Below the pieces are notes generated by a model that was given only the letters and a program-made list of their open reading frames with translations, searched no databases and was not told the origin of the DNA. Positions 24,955 to 34,598 of a stretch of 64,000 nucleotides of DNA are shown in pieces; position 1 is the first letter of the stretch; every line of letters begins with the position of its first letter. The stretch comes from Picosynechococcus sp. PCC 7117 (GTDB lineage: Bacteria > Cyanobacteriota > Cyanobacteriia > Cyanobacteriales > MRBY01), in the NCBI RefSeq assembly GCF_001693275.1, contig NZ_CP016477.1, positions 1,364,001 through 1,428,000 on the forward strand, written 5' to 3'. Both the position numbers and the translations under genes were made by a program.

Positions 24955-26559
24955 ATGCTTGGAGAAATGTGGTCATTTAATGGCAGGTATAAGATCCTGC
25001 ACATGACCTGGTTTGCTTTTTTCCTGTCGTTCGTGGTGTGGTTTAATTTTCCACCTTTCGCAACCACCATCGCCCAGGACTTTGGCTTAGACAATGCTCA
25101 ACTAGGCACAATCGGGTTGTGTAATGTTGCTTTGACGGTGCCCGCACGGATCATTATTGGGATGCTGTTAGATAAATACGGCCCCCGGTTAACCTACTCA
25201 TTATTGTTGATCTACGCTGCGGTTCCTTGTTTGATTTTCGCGACGGCCCAGAGCTTTAATCAACTGGTATTAGGACGCCTCTTGATGGGGATTGTTGGGG
25301 CTGGTTTTGTGATCGGGATTCGGATGGTCGCAGAATGGTTTCCCCCCAAAGATGTGGGTACAGCAGAAGGCATTTACGGGGGCTGGGGCAACTTTGGCTC
25401 GGCATTTTCGGCCTTTACCATGGTGATTTTTGGGATCATTTTGGCTTTCCTCCCCGGTGCGTTTAATTTCGGCCAGCCGGAAAGTTTTAAGATTCTCTTT
25501 TTCCCGGAATTTAATACGGCTATTTTGAATTGGCGGGCGGCGATCGCCGGTACAGGGATTATCGCGGCTTTGTATGGGATGTTGTATTACTTCAGCGTAA
25601 GTGATACCCCCCCTGGGAAAACGTACCACCGCCCGAAGAGTGCCCGGGGCATGGAAGTCACCACCAAAAAGGATTTCTGGTTCCTGTTGGCCATGAATTT
25701 GCCTTTGACCCTGATTTTGATGGTGCTGGCGTGGCGTTTGCAAAAGGTGAATTTTTTAAATGGCACTGGCTTGGCGATCGCCATCCTGGCGCTAGTGGGC
25801 CTCTACCTGTTCCAGACCTACAACTGCTGGACTGTGAATAAGGACTTAATGACCGGGAAAAAACGCTATGCCCCGGAAGATCGCTATGACTTTAGCCAAG
25901 TGGCCATTTTAGAACTGACCTATATTGTGAATTTCGGTTCTGAGCTTGCGGTGGTGACCATGTTGCCGGCTTTCTTTGAAGGCACCTTTAGTTTAGACAA
26001 GGCAACGGCGGGAATTATTGCTTCTAGCTATGCGTTTATGAACTTGATGTCCCGCCCAGGGGGAGGCTTGATCTCCGATAAGATGGGCAGCCGGAAATGG
26101 ACAATGGTTGTCCTCACGGTGGGCATGGGGATTGGTTATCTCCTGATGAGTTCGGTAGCAGGTACTTGGCCCTTGGCGATCGCCGTTTTGTTAACGATGG
26201 CCTGTTCTTTCTTTGTGCAAGCCGCAGAGGGGTCAACCTTTGCGATTGTTCCCCTCGTCAAACGACGCATTACCGGGCAAATTGCTGGAAACGTTGGCGC
26301 CTACGGCAATGTGGGAGCAGTAGCCTATTTGACAGTGCTATTGTTGCTCACCGAAGCTTCGGCAGGGGCCAATGGGGGCGAACCCGTGATGGCAGCGGTG
26401 AATGCCGGTTTCTTCCAAGTGTTGGGGATTACAGGTTTAATTGTTGCTTTCCTCTGTGCCTTTTTCCTCAAAGAACCCAAGGGTTCCTTTGCTGAGTTCC
26501 ATGAAGGCGAAACAGAAATGACAGCGACTCCTCCCGTTGAGGAAGAAGCAACCTATTAG
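24955..26559 (+). CDS. nrtP: Nitrate/nitrite permease NrtP
   Basis: A 534-residue transporter of the major facilitator superfamily, nitrate/nitrite porter family, with about 12 membrane helices. The nitrate signature is present twice in form: GIRMVAEWFPPKDVGTAEG with GGWGNFGSAFS in the first half, and SRPGGGLISDKMGSRKW plus GNVGAYGNVGAVAY in the second. It has the enlarged central region usual in cyanobacterial NrtP. It is used in marine and brackish strains in place of the NrtABCD ABC transporter. narB follows 208 bp later with a terminator between them. The NtcA box upstream indicates nitrogen control. ATG 24955 is the start. Confidence 0.95.
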   Translation: MLGEMWSFNGRYKILHMTWFAFFLSFVVWFNFPPFATTIAQDFGLDNAQLGTIGLCNVALTVPARIIIGMLLDKYGPRLTYSLLLIYAAVPCLIFATAQSFNQLVLGRLLMGIVGAGFVIGIRMVAEWFPPKDVGTAEGIYGGWGNFGSAFSAFTMVIFGIILAFLPGAFNFGQPESFKILFFPEFNTAILNWRAAIAGTGIIAALYGMLYYFSVSDTPPGKTYHRPKSARGMEVTTKKDFWFLLAMNLPLTLILMVLAWRLQKVNFLNGTGLAIAILALVGLYLFQTYNCWTVNKDLMTGKKRYAPEDRYDFSQVAILELTYIVNFGSELAVVTMLPAFFEGTFSLDKATAGIIASSYAFMNLMSRPGGGLISDKMGSRKWTMVVLTVGMGIGYLLMSSVAGTWPLAIAVLLTMACSFFVQAAEGSTFAIVPLVKRRITGQIAGNVGAYGNVGAVAYLTVLLLLTEASAGANGGEPVMAAVNAGFFQVLGITGLIVAFLCAFFLKEPKGSFAEFHEGETEMTATPPVEEEATY

Positions 26560-26582
26560 GTTTTTGAGATTAGTTTAGGCAC

Positions 26583-26634
26583 AACCTGTAAAACAAAAGT
26601 CATGGCAAGTAATGGCGTTTTACAGGTTTTTTCT
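26583..26634 (+). terminator. Terminator hairpin between nrtP and narB
   Basis: AACCTGTAAAAC (26583-26594) and GTTTTACAGGTT (26617-26628) are perfect 12-bp inverted repeats around a 22-base loop, followed by TTTTCT. It could end part of the nrtP transcripts before narB, setting a lower level of reductase than permease. Confidence 0.75.
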
Positions 26635-26767
26635 ATATACGTGCTTTGGGGCCATGGTAAGTCTCTCTTGATCATCGCCCCAGGGGATTTTTTCCTTAAT
26701 GAATGCCATTTAATTTTCTGGCATTTTTTAACTCTATTATTGAAGTCTTAAAGTTAGCGGTTTAGCA

Positions 26768-28996
26768 ATGGATCAACGCAAAACGAAAACCCTTTGTCCC
26801 TATTGTGGTGTTGGTTGTGGCCTCGAAGTTTCTGAGGTGATCAAAAATGAACAACCCACCCTCAAAGTCATGGGCGATCGCCAACATCCATCCAGCCTCG
26901 GTAAAGTCTGTGTTAAGGGCGCGACCATTGCCGAATCCCTCGATCAAGACCGCTTACTTTACCCTATGTATCGGCGATCGCTACAGGATCAATTCCAGCG
27001 CATCAGTTGGGATGACGCCTTTGAGCTAATTGTAGAACAGATCAAAACGGTACAGGCAACCCTCGGTGTTGAAGGCATTGCCATGTATGGCTCCGGACAA
27101 CTCCAAACCGAAGACTATTACACCGCCCAAAAACTCCTCAAGGGCTGCCTCGGTACCAACAATTTCGATGCCAACTCCCGCCTTTGTATGTCCTCCGCCG
27201 TGGCGGGCTATATCCAGAGCTTTGGGGCCGATGGGCCGCCCCCCTGCTACGAAGACCTAGAATTAACCGACTGCGCCTTTATCATCGGCAGCAATACCGC
27301 CGAGTGTCACCCGATTGTGTTTAATCGCCTACGCGAACACCACAAACGCTCTAAAGCAAAATTAATTGTCGTTGATCCCCGCCGCACCAAAACTGCTGAA
27401 GTGGCCGATCTTCACCTGGCGATCAAACCCGGCACCGATATTGATTTACTCAACGGCATTGCGCATCTATTACTGAAATGGGGCAAAATCGATACCCTCT
27501 TCATCGATGAATGTACCAAGGGCTTTTCTAAATATGCGATGCTCATCCAGAGCTATACTCCCGAAACGGTGGCCCGACGCTGTGGGATTCGCATTGATCA
27601 CCTCGAACAAGCGGCCAAATATTGGGCCAATGCGGACAATGTTCTGTCCCTGTGGTCGATGGGGATGAACCAATCCGCAGAGGGCACAGCCAAGGTACGC
27701 ACCCTGATTAATTTGCACCTAATGACCGGGGAAATTGGCAAGCCGGGGGCCGGGCCTTTTTCCCTCACGGGTCAACCCAATGCCATGGGGGGCAGAGAAG
27801 CGGGGGGACTGGCCCATTTACTGCCGGGATATCGCCTCGTCAAAAATCCAGAGCACCGCGCCACCTTAGAAAAAGCCTGGCAATTACCCCCAGGAACTAT
27901 TTCACCACTACCCGGAAAAGATGCCTGGGCGATGATCGAGGGGCTAGATATGGGGACAGTGGGTTTGCTGTGGGTGGTGGCGACGAATCCAGCGGTGAGT
28001 ATGCCCGACTTGGAACGCACCAAGGCCGCACTGTTAAAATCTCCTTTCACCATTTGCCAGGATGCCTATTACCCCACGGAAACGTCTAACTACGCCCATC
28101 TCCTCTTGCCAGCGTTGCAGTGGGGCGAGAAAACAGGCGCAATGACCAATTCGGAGCGAGCTGTGACCTATTGTCCCCAGTTCCGCGATCGCCCCGGTGA
28201 AGCCTGGGCTGATTGGGAGATTTTCGCCGAGGTGGGACGCCGCCTTGGATTTCAGCAACAGTTCCGGGCGGTATCTTCAGCAGAGGTTTACGCAGAATTT
28301 GTGCAGCTCACGGGCGATCGCCCCTGTGATATGACGGGGCTAAGTCACCAACGTTTGGCCACCGAAGGGCCGATCCAATGGCCCTGTCCCGCTGGTGAGA
28401 CCAAGAGTGAACCAGAAACAACAGCCGACAACCGGGGTTTATTGCAAAAATTATTCCACCAGGACGAACCCCTCAAGGGCAAACGGCTTTACACCGACCG
28501 ACGGTTCCATACCCCCGATGGCCGGGCCAGATTTGCGGCGTACCACTCCCGGGGTCTGGCAGAGCCGCCAAACACCGACTATCCTTTTGTGCTGACCATT
28601 GGACGACTTTATGGCCATTGGCATACGATGACCCGCACGGGACGAATCAAAAAAATCCAAAAAATGCACCCAAATCCTTTCCTGGAAATTCACCCCCGCG
28701 ATGCAGACCGTCTCAGCATTACCGACGGGGAAATGGTGGAAGTGCGATCGCCGCGCGGTATGGCCCGATTTCCAGCGCTGATCACGAAAAATATTACCCC
28801 TGGCACCGTTTTTGCGCCGATGCACTGGGGCGCTTTGTGGGGAGAAGATACCGAAGCCAATGCCCTGAGCCACGCTGAAGCCTGTCCCGATTCATTGCAG
28901 CCGGAATTAAAAGCCTGTGCCGTGAATGTGCAAAAAATCACCGGCCCTGTTCCCCAGGAAAAAGCGACAGCCGAGCCTGTATTGCAGCAGCTTTAG
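26768..28996 (+). CDS. narB: Ferredoxin-nitrate reductase
   Basis: This 742-residue molybdopterin enzyme reduces nitrate to nitrite with electrons from ferredoxin. The N-terminal [4Fe-4S] site is visible as [12 protein letters not shown] with the fourth Cys in GKVCVKGA. A Cys that can bind molybdenum occurs in [15 protein letters not shown] near residue 144. Further motifs of the bis-MGD fold are [33 protein letters not shown] and, near the end, [13 protein letters not shown]. Length matches cyanobacterial NarB. The start ATG 26768 gives [14 protein letters not shown]. It is likely partly read through from nrtP. Confidence 0.95.
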   Translation: MDQRKTKTLCPYCGVGCGLEVSEVIKNEQPTLKVMGDRQHPSSLGKVCVKGATIAESLDQDRLLYPMYRRSLQDQFQRISWDDAFELIVEQIKTVQATLGVEGIAMYGSGQLQTEDYYTAQKLLKGCLGTNNFDANSRLCMSSAVAGYIQSFGADGPPPCYEDLELTDCAFIIGSNTAECHPIVFNRLREHHKRSKAKLIVVDPRRTKTAEVADLHLAIKPGTDIDLLNGIAHLLLKWGKIDTLFIDECTKGFSKYAMLIQSYTPETVARRCGIRIDHLEQAAKYWANADNVLSLWSMGMNQSAEGTAKVRTLINLHLMTGEIGKPGAGPFSLTGQPNAMGGREAGGLAHLLPGYRLVKNPEHRATLEKAWQLPPGTISPLPGKDAWAMIEGLDMGTVGLLWVVATNPAVSMPDLERTKAALLKSPFTICQDAYYPTETSNYAHLLLPALQWGEKTGAMTNSERAVTYCPQFRDRPGEAWADWEIFAEVGRRLGFQQQFRAVSSAEVYAEFVQLTGDRPCDMTGLSHQRLATEGPIQWPCPAGETKSEPETTADNRGLLQKLFHQDEPLKGKRLYTDRRFHTPDGRARFAAYHSRGLAEPPNTDYPFVLTIGRLYGHWHTMTRTGRIKKIQKMHPNPFLEIHPRDADRLSITDGEMVEVRSPRGMARFPALITKNITPGTVFAPMHWGALWGEDTEANALSHAEACPDSLQPELKACAVNVQKITGPVPQEKATAEPVLQQL

Positions 28997-29053
28997 GACG
29001 ATCCGAAACCTGGGTTATGATATCCCTTTTGAACGTGAGCAATTGGGGTTGGT

Positions 29054-30271
29054 ATGGCAGTGGACTACGACTTGGTGGTGATTGGGGCAACGGGGGCCGG
29101 CATTGCGACGGCAAAACGGACGATCGCCTCTGGCAAAAAAGTTGCTTTAGTGCAGCAAACAGGGGAGCCACTCCAGGATCAACAGGTACTCGCCCTCGAA
29201 AAAACCTTGCTACACCTGGCCGAACAGCTCCAACCAATGGATATTGCCGCCTGGGTTAAGGGAGCGATCGCCCCGAATGATTTCTATGAACCCTTGGCAC
29301 GCCTGGCAGAAGCGGGCGTTGATGTAATTCCAGAAATGGGTAGTTTTGTCTGGAAACCCAGCACCTGTTTTGTCACCGCAACCCGTCGCCTCCAAAGCAA
29401 ACATTATGCGATCGCCACAGGTACCACTTGGGCTACGCCTCCCCAGGATGTTTTTTTAAGCCCCACTGACCTCTTAAATCCAGAAATTTGGCGCACCCTG
29501 CCAGAAAAAATTGTCCTTGTCGGTCACGATCCCCATTGTCTTACCCTTGCCTACTGCCTCGCAAAATTGGGAAAAACAGTCACGTTAATTAGCGCAAAAA
29601 GCCTATTGCCCACGGAAGATCCTGACTGCGTCCAACGGTTACAGACTTGCCTCGAAGTGGCGGGGGTAACGCTCCAGTTTGGGATCATCCCAGACCTTTT
29701 TAACCAGGAAAATAAAGCCGTCATTTGGGCCAAAGAGCGCCGGGGTTTAACGACGCAACTGAATTTGCCCCCCGATTTTTGTCAGCCGCCCCAGATGTGG
29801 TTACGGGTTGACCCTGAGCTTAGAACTCCCCGCAGCAATATTTATGGGGGCGGGCCAGTGCTTGGTGGTTATGCTTTGCCGGAATTGGCGATCGCCGAAG
29901 CGACAACCCTCGTGAACAATATGGCCCAGCGCCGGAAAATGCCCTGTGTCTACGGCGAAATTCCCTATCGTTTGTTTGAACCGCTACCTTTTGATCATGT
30001 GGGTGCCCAAGGTCAAAATCTGCCCCCCGACGCAAAAATCCTGAGTAAGACTCTAATGATCGATCGCGTTGATCAACTGCAATTTCCCCAAGACTTAACG
30101 CTCAAATTGTGGCTCGATGGCCAGGATCAACTGTTGGGGGCCACCATCCTCGGCGATCGCTCCGGCAAACTGATTTACCATTGCCGTGATTTGATTCAAA
30201 CTAAAAAACCTTTCCAGACATGGGACAATCTCCTAGAAAATGCGGGCCTTTTGGCGGAGATGGTGTGGTGA
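29054..30271 (+). CDS. FAD-binding disulfide-oxidoreductase-like protein lacking the redox cysteines
   Basis: A 405-residue protein whose start (MAVDYDLVVIGATGAGIATAKR) and overall plan follow the dihydrolipoamide dehydrogenase family, like the gene at 5163-6599. The C-x4-C redox disulfide that should follow the FAD motif is replaced by QTGEPLQDQQ. Later parts remain recognisable: VLVGHDPHCLTLAYCLAKLG in the NAD-binding position and NIYGGGPVLGGYALPELAIAEA in the second FAD site; the C-terminal His-Glu pair is missing. It may be a non-catalytic or altered flavoprotein. It overlaps the next gene by one base (TGATG), so the pair is translationally linked. narB is 57 bp upstream on the same strand. 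Confidence 0.75.
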   Translation: MAVDYDLVVIGATGAGIATAKRTIASGKKVALVQQTGEPLQDQQVLALEKTLLHLAEQLQPMDIAAWVKGAIAPNDFYEPLARLAEAGVDVIPEMGSFVWKPSTCFVTATRRLQSKHYAIATGTTWATPPQDVFLSPTDLLNPEIWRTLPEKIVLVGHDPHCLTLAYCLAKLGKTVTLISAKSLLPTEDPDCVQRLQTCLEVAGVTLQFGIIPDLFNQENKAVIWAKERRGLTTQLNLPPDFCQPPQMWLRVDPELRTPRSNIYGGGPVLGGYALPELAIAEATTLVNNMAQRRKMPCVYGEIPYRLFEPLPFDHVGAQGQNLPPDAKILSKTLMIDRVDQLQFPQDLTLKLWLDGQDQLLGATILGDRSGKLIYHCRDLIQTKKPFQTWDNLLENAGLLAEMVW

Positions 30272-30930
30272 TGCAGCGTAAAACCCAGGCAAAATTTATC
30301 GTTTTTGAAGGGATTGACGGTTCCGGTAGTTCAACCCAAGCCGAGCTTTTGTACCAACATTTTCAGCGACAAAAGATCCCCGCCGTCCTCAGTCCCGAAC
30401 CCTCCAATGGCATTATCGGCAACCTCGTTCGAGAAACTCTGCGGCAACGGCTGCGCTTTACCACCGATCCAACCCAACTAAATCGGCAACTGGCCTATCT
30501 CTTCGCTGGCGATCGCCATGATCACCTTTACAACGAAATTGACGGCGTCTTCAAACAACTTGCCGCTGGGATCCAGGTGATTACGACCCGCTATTATTTT
30601 TCTTCCCTCGCCTACAACGCCAGCAATGCCGCCGAATACGAATTTATTTACCGTCTCAATCAAGATTTTCCCAATCCCGATCTGGTGTTTTACTTCGATC
30701 TTCCCGTGGAGGTGGCCCTAGAGCGCGTCCAAAGGCGATCGCACCAAGAAATCTACGAAACCAAAACCAAACTTACCCAAGTGCGCCAAAACTACCAACA
30801 AATTTTTCAAACCTATCCAGGGAATTGGCAACAACTCGACGCCACCCAACCCCCTGAAACCATCCACCAGCAAATTCTCCAAACTATTGCTGATTATTTT
30901 GTAACTGCTCCTGAATCTGGGTCGGACTAG
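30271..30930 (+). CDS. Thymidylate-kinase-like protein with unusual P-loop
   Basis: A 219-residue protein of the dTMP kinase fold. The start reads KFIVFEGIDGSGSSTQAE, where family members usually have G-x-G-K-S/T; Lys is replaced by Ser. Other features are as expected: LFAGDRHDHLYNEI (the DR motif), ITTRYYFSSLAYNA, FYFDLPVEVALERVQRR and the Gln/Tyr-rich C-terminal part. It might phosphorylate dTMP with a variant loop, or be a paralogue with another substrate. ATG 30271 overlaps the preceding stop (TGATG). The 3' end overlaps convergent exbD by 47 bp. Confidence is high for fold, moderate for activity. Confidence 0.75.
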   Translation: MQRKTQAKFIVFEGIDGSGSSTQAELLYQHFQRQKIPAVLSPEPSNGIIGNLVRETLRQRLRFTTDPTQLNRQLAYLFAGDRHDHLYNEIDGVFKQLAAGIQVITTRYYFSSLAYNASNAAEYEFIYRLNQDFPNPDLVFYFDLPVEVALERVQRRSHQEIYETKTKLTQVRQNYQQIFQTYPGNWQQLDATQPPETIHQQILQTIADYFVTAPESGSD

Positions 30931-31591
30931 GCGGTGTCCCAAATTCCTCCAGGGGCTGCAACTCCAAATCAAACCCATTCCCATTGGGCGGTGGTAGCGG
31001 CGTGCCACTATCGAGGGGCTCAAGCTGAAAATCATTATTCGGATTGACTCCCGGCACCTGGGGAATCGTCGGCGTGCTGGGATTCAGGCCCGGAGTTTGT
31101 TGACCCTCAAAGAAAGAATCGAGGGCTTGCTCTCCCTGGGTTCCTGCCCCTGTTCCCAAGGCTACCCGCTCCCCACCAATGGATTTGAGCCAATCTAAAA
31201 CCTGAATGACTTCCTGATAAGGACGCTTTTCCGACGCATTGAGAACGACAACACCATTAGGATTGCGCCCTAAATAATCCTCAACAATTTGTGAAAATTG
31301 AGCCTGGGTCTCAATCAGTTGTTTTTCCACATAGATTTGCCCAAAGTCCGTCAAACTCACAATGACCATATCGGGCATTTGGGTCGTTGCGCTCTCCGCC
31401 ACAGGTAAATTTAAGTTAATCGCTTGCTGTCGCGATAAATTCACTGCCGCCAGGATAAAAAAGGTCAGCACACAAAAAATCACATCGATCAGCGGAATAA
31501 TTTCGATGCGCAGATCCGGCGCAGAATTTTCTTGCCAGAGTTGGAACGGCCTTAAACCCAAAGTTTCTGGCTTAATTGGCTCACGCTTCAT
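30884..31591 (-). CDS. exbD: ExbD/TolR-family proton channel subunit with Pro-rich tail
   Basis: The 235-residue protein has one N-terminal membrane helix after a cytoplasmic segment, [20 protein letters not shown], with the conserved Asp of ExbD/TolR in the helix. The periplasmic domain follows ([25 protein letters not shown]). From about residue 150 on there is a Pro/Gln/Asn-rich extension ([30 protein letters not shown]), which normal ExbD (~140 residues) lacks. Its ATG at 31591 overlaps the exbB stop by 11 bp. With ExbB it would use the proton gradient to drive outer-membrane transport through TonB, often of iron complexes. An in-frame TTG at 31618 is less likely. Confidence 0.88.
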   Translation of the reverse strand: MKREPIKPETLGLRPFQLWQENSAPDLRIEIIPLIDVIFCVLTFFILAAVNLSRQQAINLNLPVAESATTQMPDMVIVSLTDFGQIYVEKQLIETQAQFSQIVEDYLGRNPNGVVVLNASEKRPYQEVIQVLDWLKSIGGERVALGTGAGTQGEQALDSFFEGQQTPGLNPSTPTIPQVPGVNPNNDFQLEPLDSGTPLPPPNGNGFDLELQPLEEFGTPPSPTQIQEQLQNNQQ

Positions 31592-32267
31592 TTTGGTCTC
31601 CTTCAATGAGCATTGCATCTACATTGTCAACAGAAGCAGGTAATCCTTCGAGATAATTTTGGCGATAGAGCATTTCCAGTTCACTGCCTGCTTGACGGAA
31701 AAGGCGCACCTGATTGCTCGAAAGCGCTTGGAATAAACGGTAAAAAGCTAGGGCCACAATCGCGACGATCAAACCCATCGCCGTCGAAAAGAGCGACTCA
31801 CTGATCCCCAAGGTCACCCCCGTGGTCGAATCTGTACCTAAATCACTCAATTGGATTGATCCTAAGGAGTTGATTAAGCCCAAAACAGTTCCCAGGAGTC
31901 CCAACAAAGGTGAGAGGGCAATGACCGCTTCTAGGACTTTTTCACCGCGACGCATATTCGCCAATTCTTCATCAGCGGCCGCTTCGAGAGCCAAGTGAAA
32001 AATTTCTGGGTCGGTGGCCTGTTGCTTCAAAGGAGCATAGAGAAAGCGACCAAGGGGATGTTTTTGGCAGGTGCGGGCTATTTCACTCACCGCTTGCCAT
32101 TGGTAATGGGCCGCATCCAAAATTTTGTCCTGGACCCGCTGGCTTTGTTGGATCACTTTCCACCAAAACCACAGCCGCTCAATAATCGTACTCAGAGCCA
32201 TAATCGACAAGAGTACTAAGGGCCACATCGCTGGCCCCCCACGGTTTAGGATATCTAGAACATTCAC
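31581..32267 (-). CDS. exbB: ExbB/MotA/TolQ-family proton channel protein
   Basis: The 228-residue product has three membrane helices: [22 protein letters not shown] near the N-terminus, and the family-defining [24 protein letters not shown] and [21 protein letters not shown]. The [13 protein letters not shown] motif is the hallmark of MotA/TolQ/ExbB. It would form the pentameric channel around the ExbD helix in the cytoplasmic membrane. The genes overlap (exbB stop inside the start of exbD), so they are translated together. No tonB gene or receptor is in the window. Start ATG 32267. Confidence 0.9.
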   Translation of the reverse strand: MNVLDILNRGGPAMWPLVLLSIMALSTIIERLWFWWKVIQQSQRVQDKILDAAHYQWQAVSEIARTCQKHPLGRFLYAPLKQQATDPEIFHLALEAAADEELANMRRGEKVLEAVIALSPLLGLLGTVLGLINSLGSIQLSDLGTDSTTGVTLGISESLFSTAMGLIVAIVALAFYRLFQALSSNQVRLFRQAGSELEMLYRQNYLEGLPASVDNVDAMLIEGDQNEA

Positions 32268-32386
32268 CGAGGCACCTCACTCCGGTCACACCAAAAAAAA
32301 GACTGCTCCAATTCTAAGGTTTTTAATGGTGTTTTATTCGTCTGTTGGAGGGCAGAAATTTTTAGGGAAGTTTCTGGATTTTTTGA

Positions 32387-32689
32387 TTATTGGATCGGAT
32401 TGTGGATCGTTACCAGTTTCGTCCCGTCGGGAAAAGTCGCTTCTACCTGTACTTCATCCACCATTTCGGCGACCCCGACCATGACATCATCACGGGTTAG
32501 CCAAGTCTGTCCTTCGCTCATCAGTTCGGCGACCAGTTTACCTTCCCGTGCTCCTTCCAGGATTAAGCCTGAAATGTAGGCCACCGCTTCAGGATAGTTG
32601 AGCTTGAGTCCTTTATTTTTCCGGCGTTCCGCCACTAGAAAGGCCGTGAAAATGAGCAGCTTGTCTTTTTCCTGGGGCGAGAGTTGCAT
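32387..32689 (-). CDS. ureA: Urease gamma subunit
   Basis: A 100-residue protein matching UreA from end to end: [23 protein letters not shown] at the start, [20 protein letters not shown], the middle [21 protein letters not shown], and the end [14 protein letters not shown]. UreA is the small structural subunit of nickel urease, which splits urea. The ureB and ureC genes are not in the window, so the urease genes are scattered, as often seen in unicellular cyanobacteria. It lies 119 bp from exbB on the same strand and could be its own transcript. Confidence 0.95.
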   Translation of the reverse strand: MQLSPQEKDKLLIFTAFLVAERRKNKGLKLNYPEAVAYISGLILEGAREGKLVAELMSEGQTWLTRDDVMVGVAEMVDEVQVEATFPDGTKLVTIHNPIQ

Positions 32690-32837
32690 GGTTTGGACTG
32701 ATACGCAGATGAATGTGATTTTAGTCTACCTTGACTCCCCTAAATTCAAACCCACTACCCCAGTAATCAGGTCGAGAACTTTTTATTTTTTCTGAGCTAA
32801 TCAGTAAAGTAATATGGATAAAAATGTGTAAAGCTAT

Positions 32838-33125
32838 ATGTACTCATCGTTTGAGTGGCATCATCAACGGAATATTAGTAACAAAGCAAAACATGGAGTT
32901 GATTTTGAAACGGCCCAATATGCTTTCTTCGATCCCCATCGTTTAATTGTCCATGATGCTCAGCATAGCGAGGTGGAAGAACGATGGTTCTGCATTGGTA
33001 AAGTAGAAGAGCGTATTCTGACGGTGCGGTTTACCTATCGCCATCAGGTTATTCGTATTTTTGGTGCTGCTGAATGGCGTAAATGGAGAAAATTTTATGA
33101 GCAATATCACGCCGGATCCCGCTAA
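32838..33125 (+). CDS. brnT: BrnT-family toxin
   Basis: A 95-residue protein with BrnT features: FEWHHQRNISNKAKHGVDFETAQYAF at the N-terminus (D/E-W-x2-x-K-x-NxxKHGVxF pattern), RWFCIGKVEERILTVRFTYR in the middle and IRIFGAAEWRKWRKFYE near the end. BrnT is a RelE-like ribonuclease that inhibits translation and is neutralised by BrnA. The start ATG at 32838 is clear. The downstream antitoxin frame begins inside its last codons, the usual operon plan. Activity is not proven from sequence. Confidence 0.88.
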   Translation: MYSSFEWHHQRNISNKAKHGVDFETAQYAFFDPHRLIVHDAQHSEVEERWFCIGKVEERILTVRFTYRHQVIRIFGAAEWRKWRKFYEQYHAGSR

Positions 33126-33327
33126 ACCGATTGGTGAAGTTACTGTGGTGAGAGATTTTTTACCGGCACCGGAGGAATTGATTCCCAAGAAAAACCATGT
33201 GCGGGTGACGATGGAATTTACCCAGGAAAGCATTGAATTTTTTAAACAAGAAGCAAAACGCCACAACGCTTCCTACCAAGCGATGATTCGTAATCTTGTG
33301 GATGCCTATGCGAGACAACACCAGTAA
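33097..33327 (+). CDS. brnA: BrnA-family antitoxin
   Basis: About 76 residues from ATG 33097, overlapping brnT by 29 bp in another frame. The C-terminal half has the ribbon-helix-helix pattern of BrnA: KNHVRVTMEFTQESIEFFKQEAKR and YQAMIRNLVDAYARQHQ, with the conserved tail for DNA binding and dimerisation. BrnA binds BrnT and represses the shared promoter. The longer frame from 33061 uses an unlikely start. The pair lies between ureA and chrA. Confidence 0.85.
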   Translation: MSNITPDPAKPIGEVTVVRDFLPAPEELIPKKNHVRVTMEFTQESIEFFKQEAKRHNASYQAMIRNLVDAYARQHQ

Positions 33328-33337
33328 GGTTTTGAAA

Positions 33338-34480
33338 CTATTGCGCCACGACAAAGGGGGCCAGTAACCCGATCGCCATTCCACCCAAGACCAGCCAGAG
33401 AGAATTGATTTTGTATTTGATCAAGAGAGATAATGCGGCGATCGCCACTCCAATGGTCAGAGGATCAACTAAAGAAGATTGCGCCAGAAACACGGTGACA
33501 ACGGTCATAAGACTCAGCGCACCAATATTCACCCCATCGAGAAAGGCCCGGAATGATTTGGCCTGGAGCAGTTTCGGCAAAATTGGATTGAGAATCACCA
33601 CAAACAAAAACGAAGGCAAGAACATCCCCAAGGTGGCAACCCCGGCCCCTGGTACTCCACCGAGCAAATAGCCGATAAACGTCGCCGTCGAAGATAAAGG
33701 CCCTGGGGTGATTTGACCAATGGCGATCGCATCGAGGAGTTGCTGATCCGTTAGCCAACCGAGGCGCTCCACAAAATCTGCCCGCAAAAAAGCCACGAGG
33801 ACGTAGCCACTGCCATAGAGCACCGCCCCCACCTTAAGAAACATTAAAAAAAGCCAGCCCAAACTGAAATTTGCAGGGGTGCCATTCAATAACAACAGCA
33901 ACGGAGCGGGAACAATGCTACGGGTTTGTTTTGTTTTTAGCCATTGGCCCCCTAGTTTTTTCCCTAGGCCAATGAAGCCACTCAGAAACAACAACCACAG
34001 TTCATGGAGGCCGACCAGGGATAGCACCACATTAAATACCGCTAAACCGATCCCAAATCTATCTTTAATTGCCTTTTTCCCAAGCTTCCATAGGGCCTGG
34101 GCAATAATGGCGATCGCCACTGGTTTGACCCCATAGAGCAGCCATGTCCCCTGGGGTGTTGTGCCAAACTGCTGATAGGCGATCGCACAGAGCAGCATTA
34201 AACCCACCGCCGGAGCCGTAAAACTAAGGCCCCCCATGAGCAAGCCCCACCAACCGGCGCGCTTAAAACTGAGGTGGATTGCCATTTCCGTGGAATTGGG
34301 GCCAGGAATTAAATTTGTTGCGCCGAGAATGTCGAGAAATTCCTGTTCCGTAAGCCAGTGGCGTTTTTTTACCACCTCGTCGTGCATCATCGCAATGTGA
34401 GCCACAGGGCCGCCAAACGCCGTAAAACCTAATCGCAAAAATAATCGAGAAATCTCCTGCAGTTCAGACCATTGCGCCAT
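33338..34480 (-). CDS. chrA: Chromate transporter family protein
   Basis: A 380-residue, roughly ten-helix membrane protein with two tandem CHR domains. The first has LGFTAFGGPVAHIAMMHDEVV and LIPGPNSTEMAIHLS; the second has GAVLYGSGYVLVAFL, DAIAIGQITPGPLSSTATFIGYLLGG and GVATLGMFLPSFLFV. This is the long-chain ChrA type that exports chromate in some bacteria; in others the ion is unknown. The gene is convergent with brnTA (10 bp apart) and divergent from flv3. Start ATG 34480. Confidence 0.9.
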   Translation of the reverse strand: MAQWSELQEISRLFLRLGFTAFGGPVAHIAMMHDEVVKKRHWLTEQEFLDILGATNLIPGPNSTEMAIHLSFKRAGWWGLLMGGLSFTAPAVGLMLLCAIAYQQFGTTPQGTWLLYGVKPVAIAIIAQALWKLGKKAIKDRFGIGLAVFNVVLSLVGLHELWLLFLSGFIGLGKKLGGQWLKTKQTRSIVPAPLLLLLNGTPANFSLGWLFLMFLKVGAVLYGSGYVLVAFLRADFVERLGWLTDQQLLDAIAIGQITPGPLSSTATFIGYLLGGVPGAGVATLGMFLPSFLFVVILNPILPKLLQAKSFRAFLDGVNIGALSLMTVVTVFLAQSSLVDPLTIGVAIAALSLLIKYKINSLWLVLGGMAIGLLAPFVVAQ

Positions 34481-34598
34481 GATGAATGTTATCGAAATGT
34501 TTAATCATTTCCCCCTCTGCCTAGGCCACAACCCCTAATAAATTCGTGCCACAATAAGTGAAAGATGACTATTGCATCACAGTGTAGGAGGGTTACCT

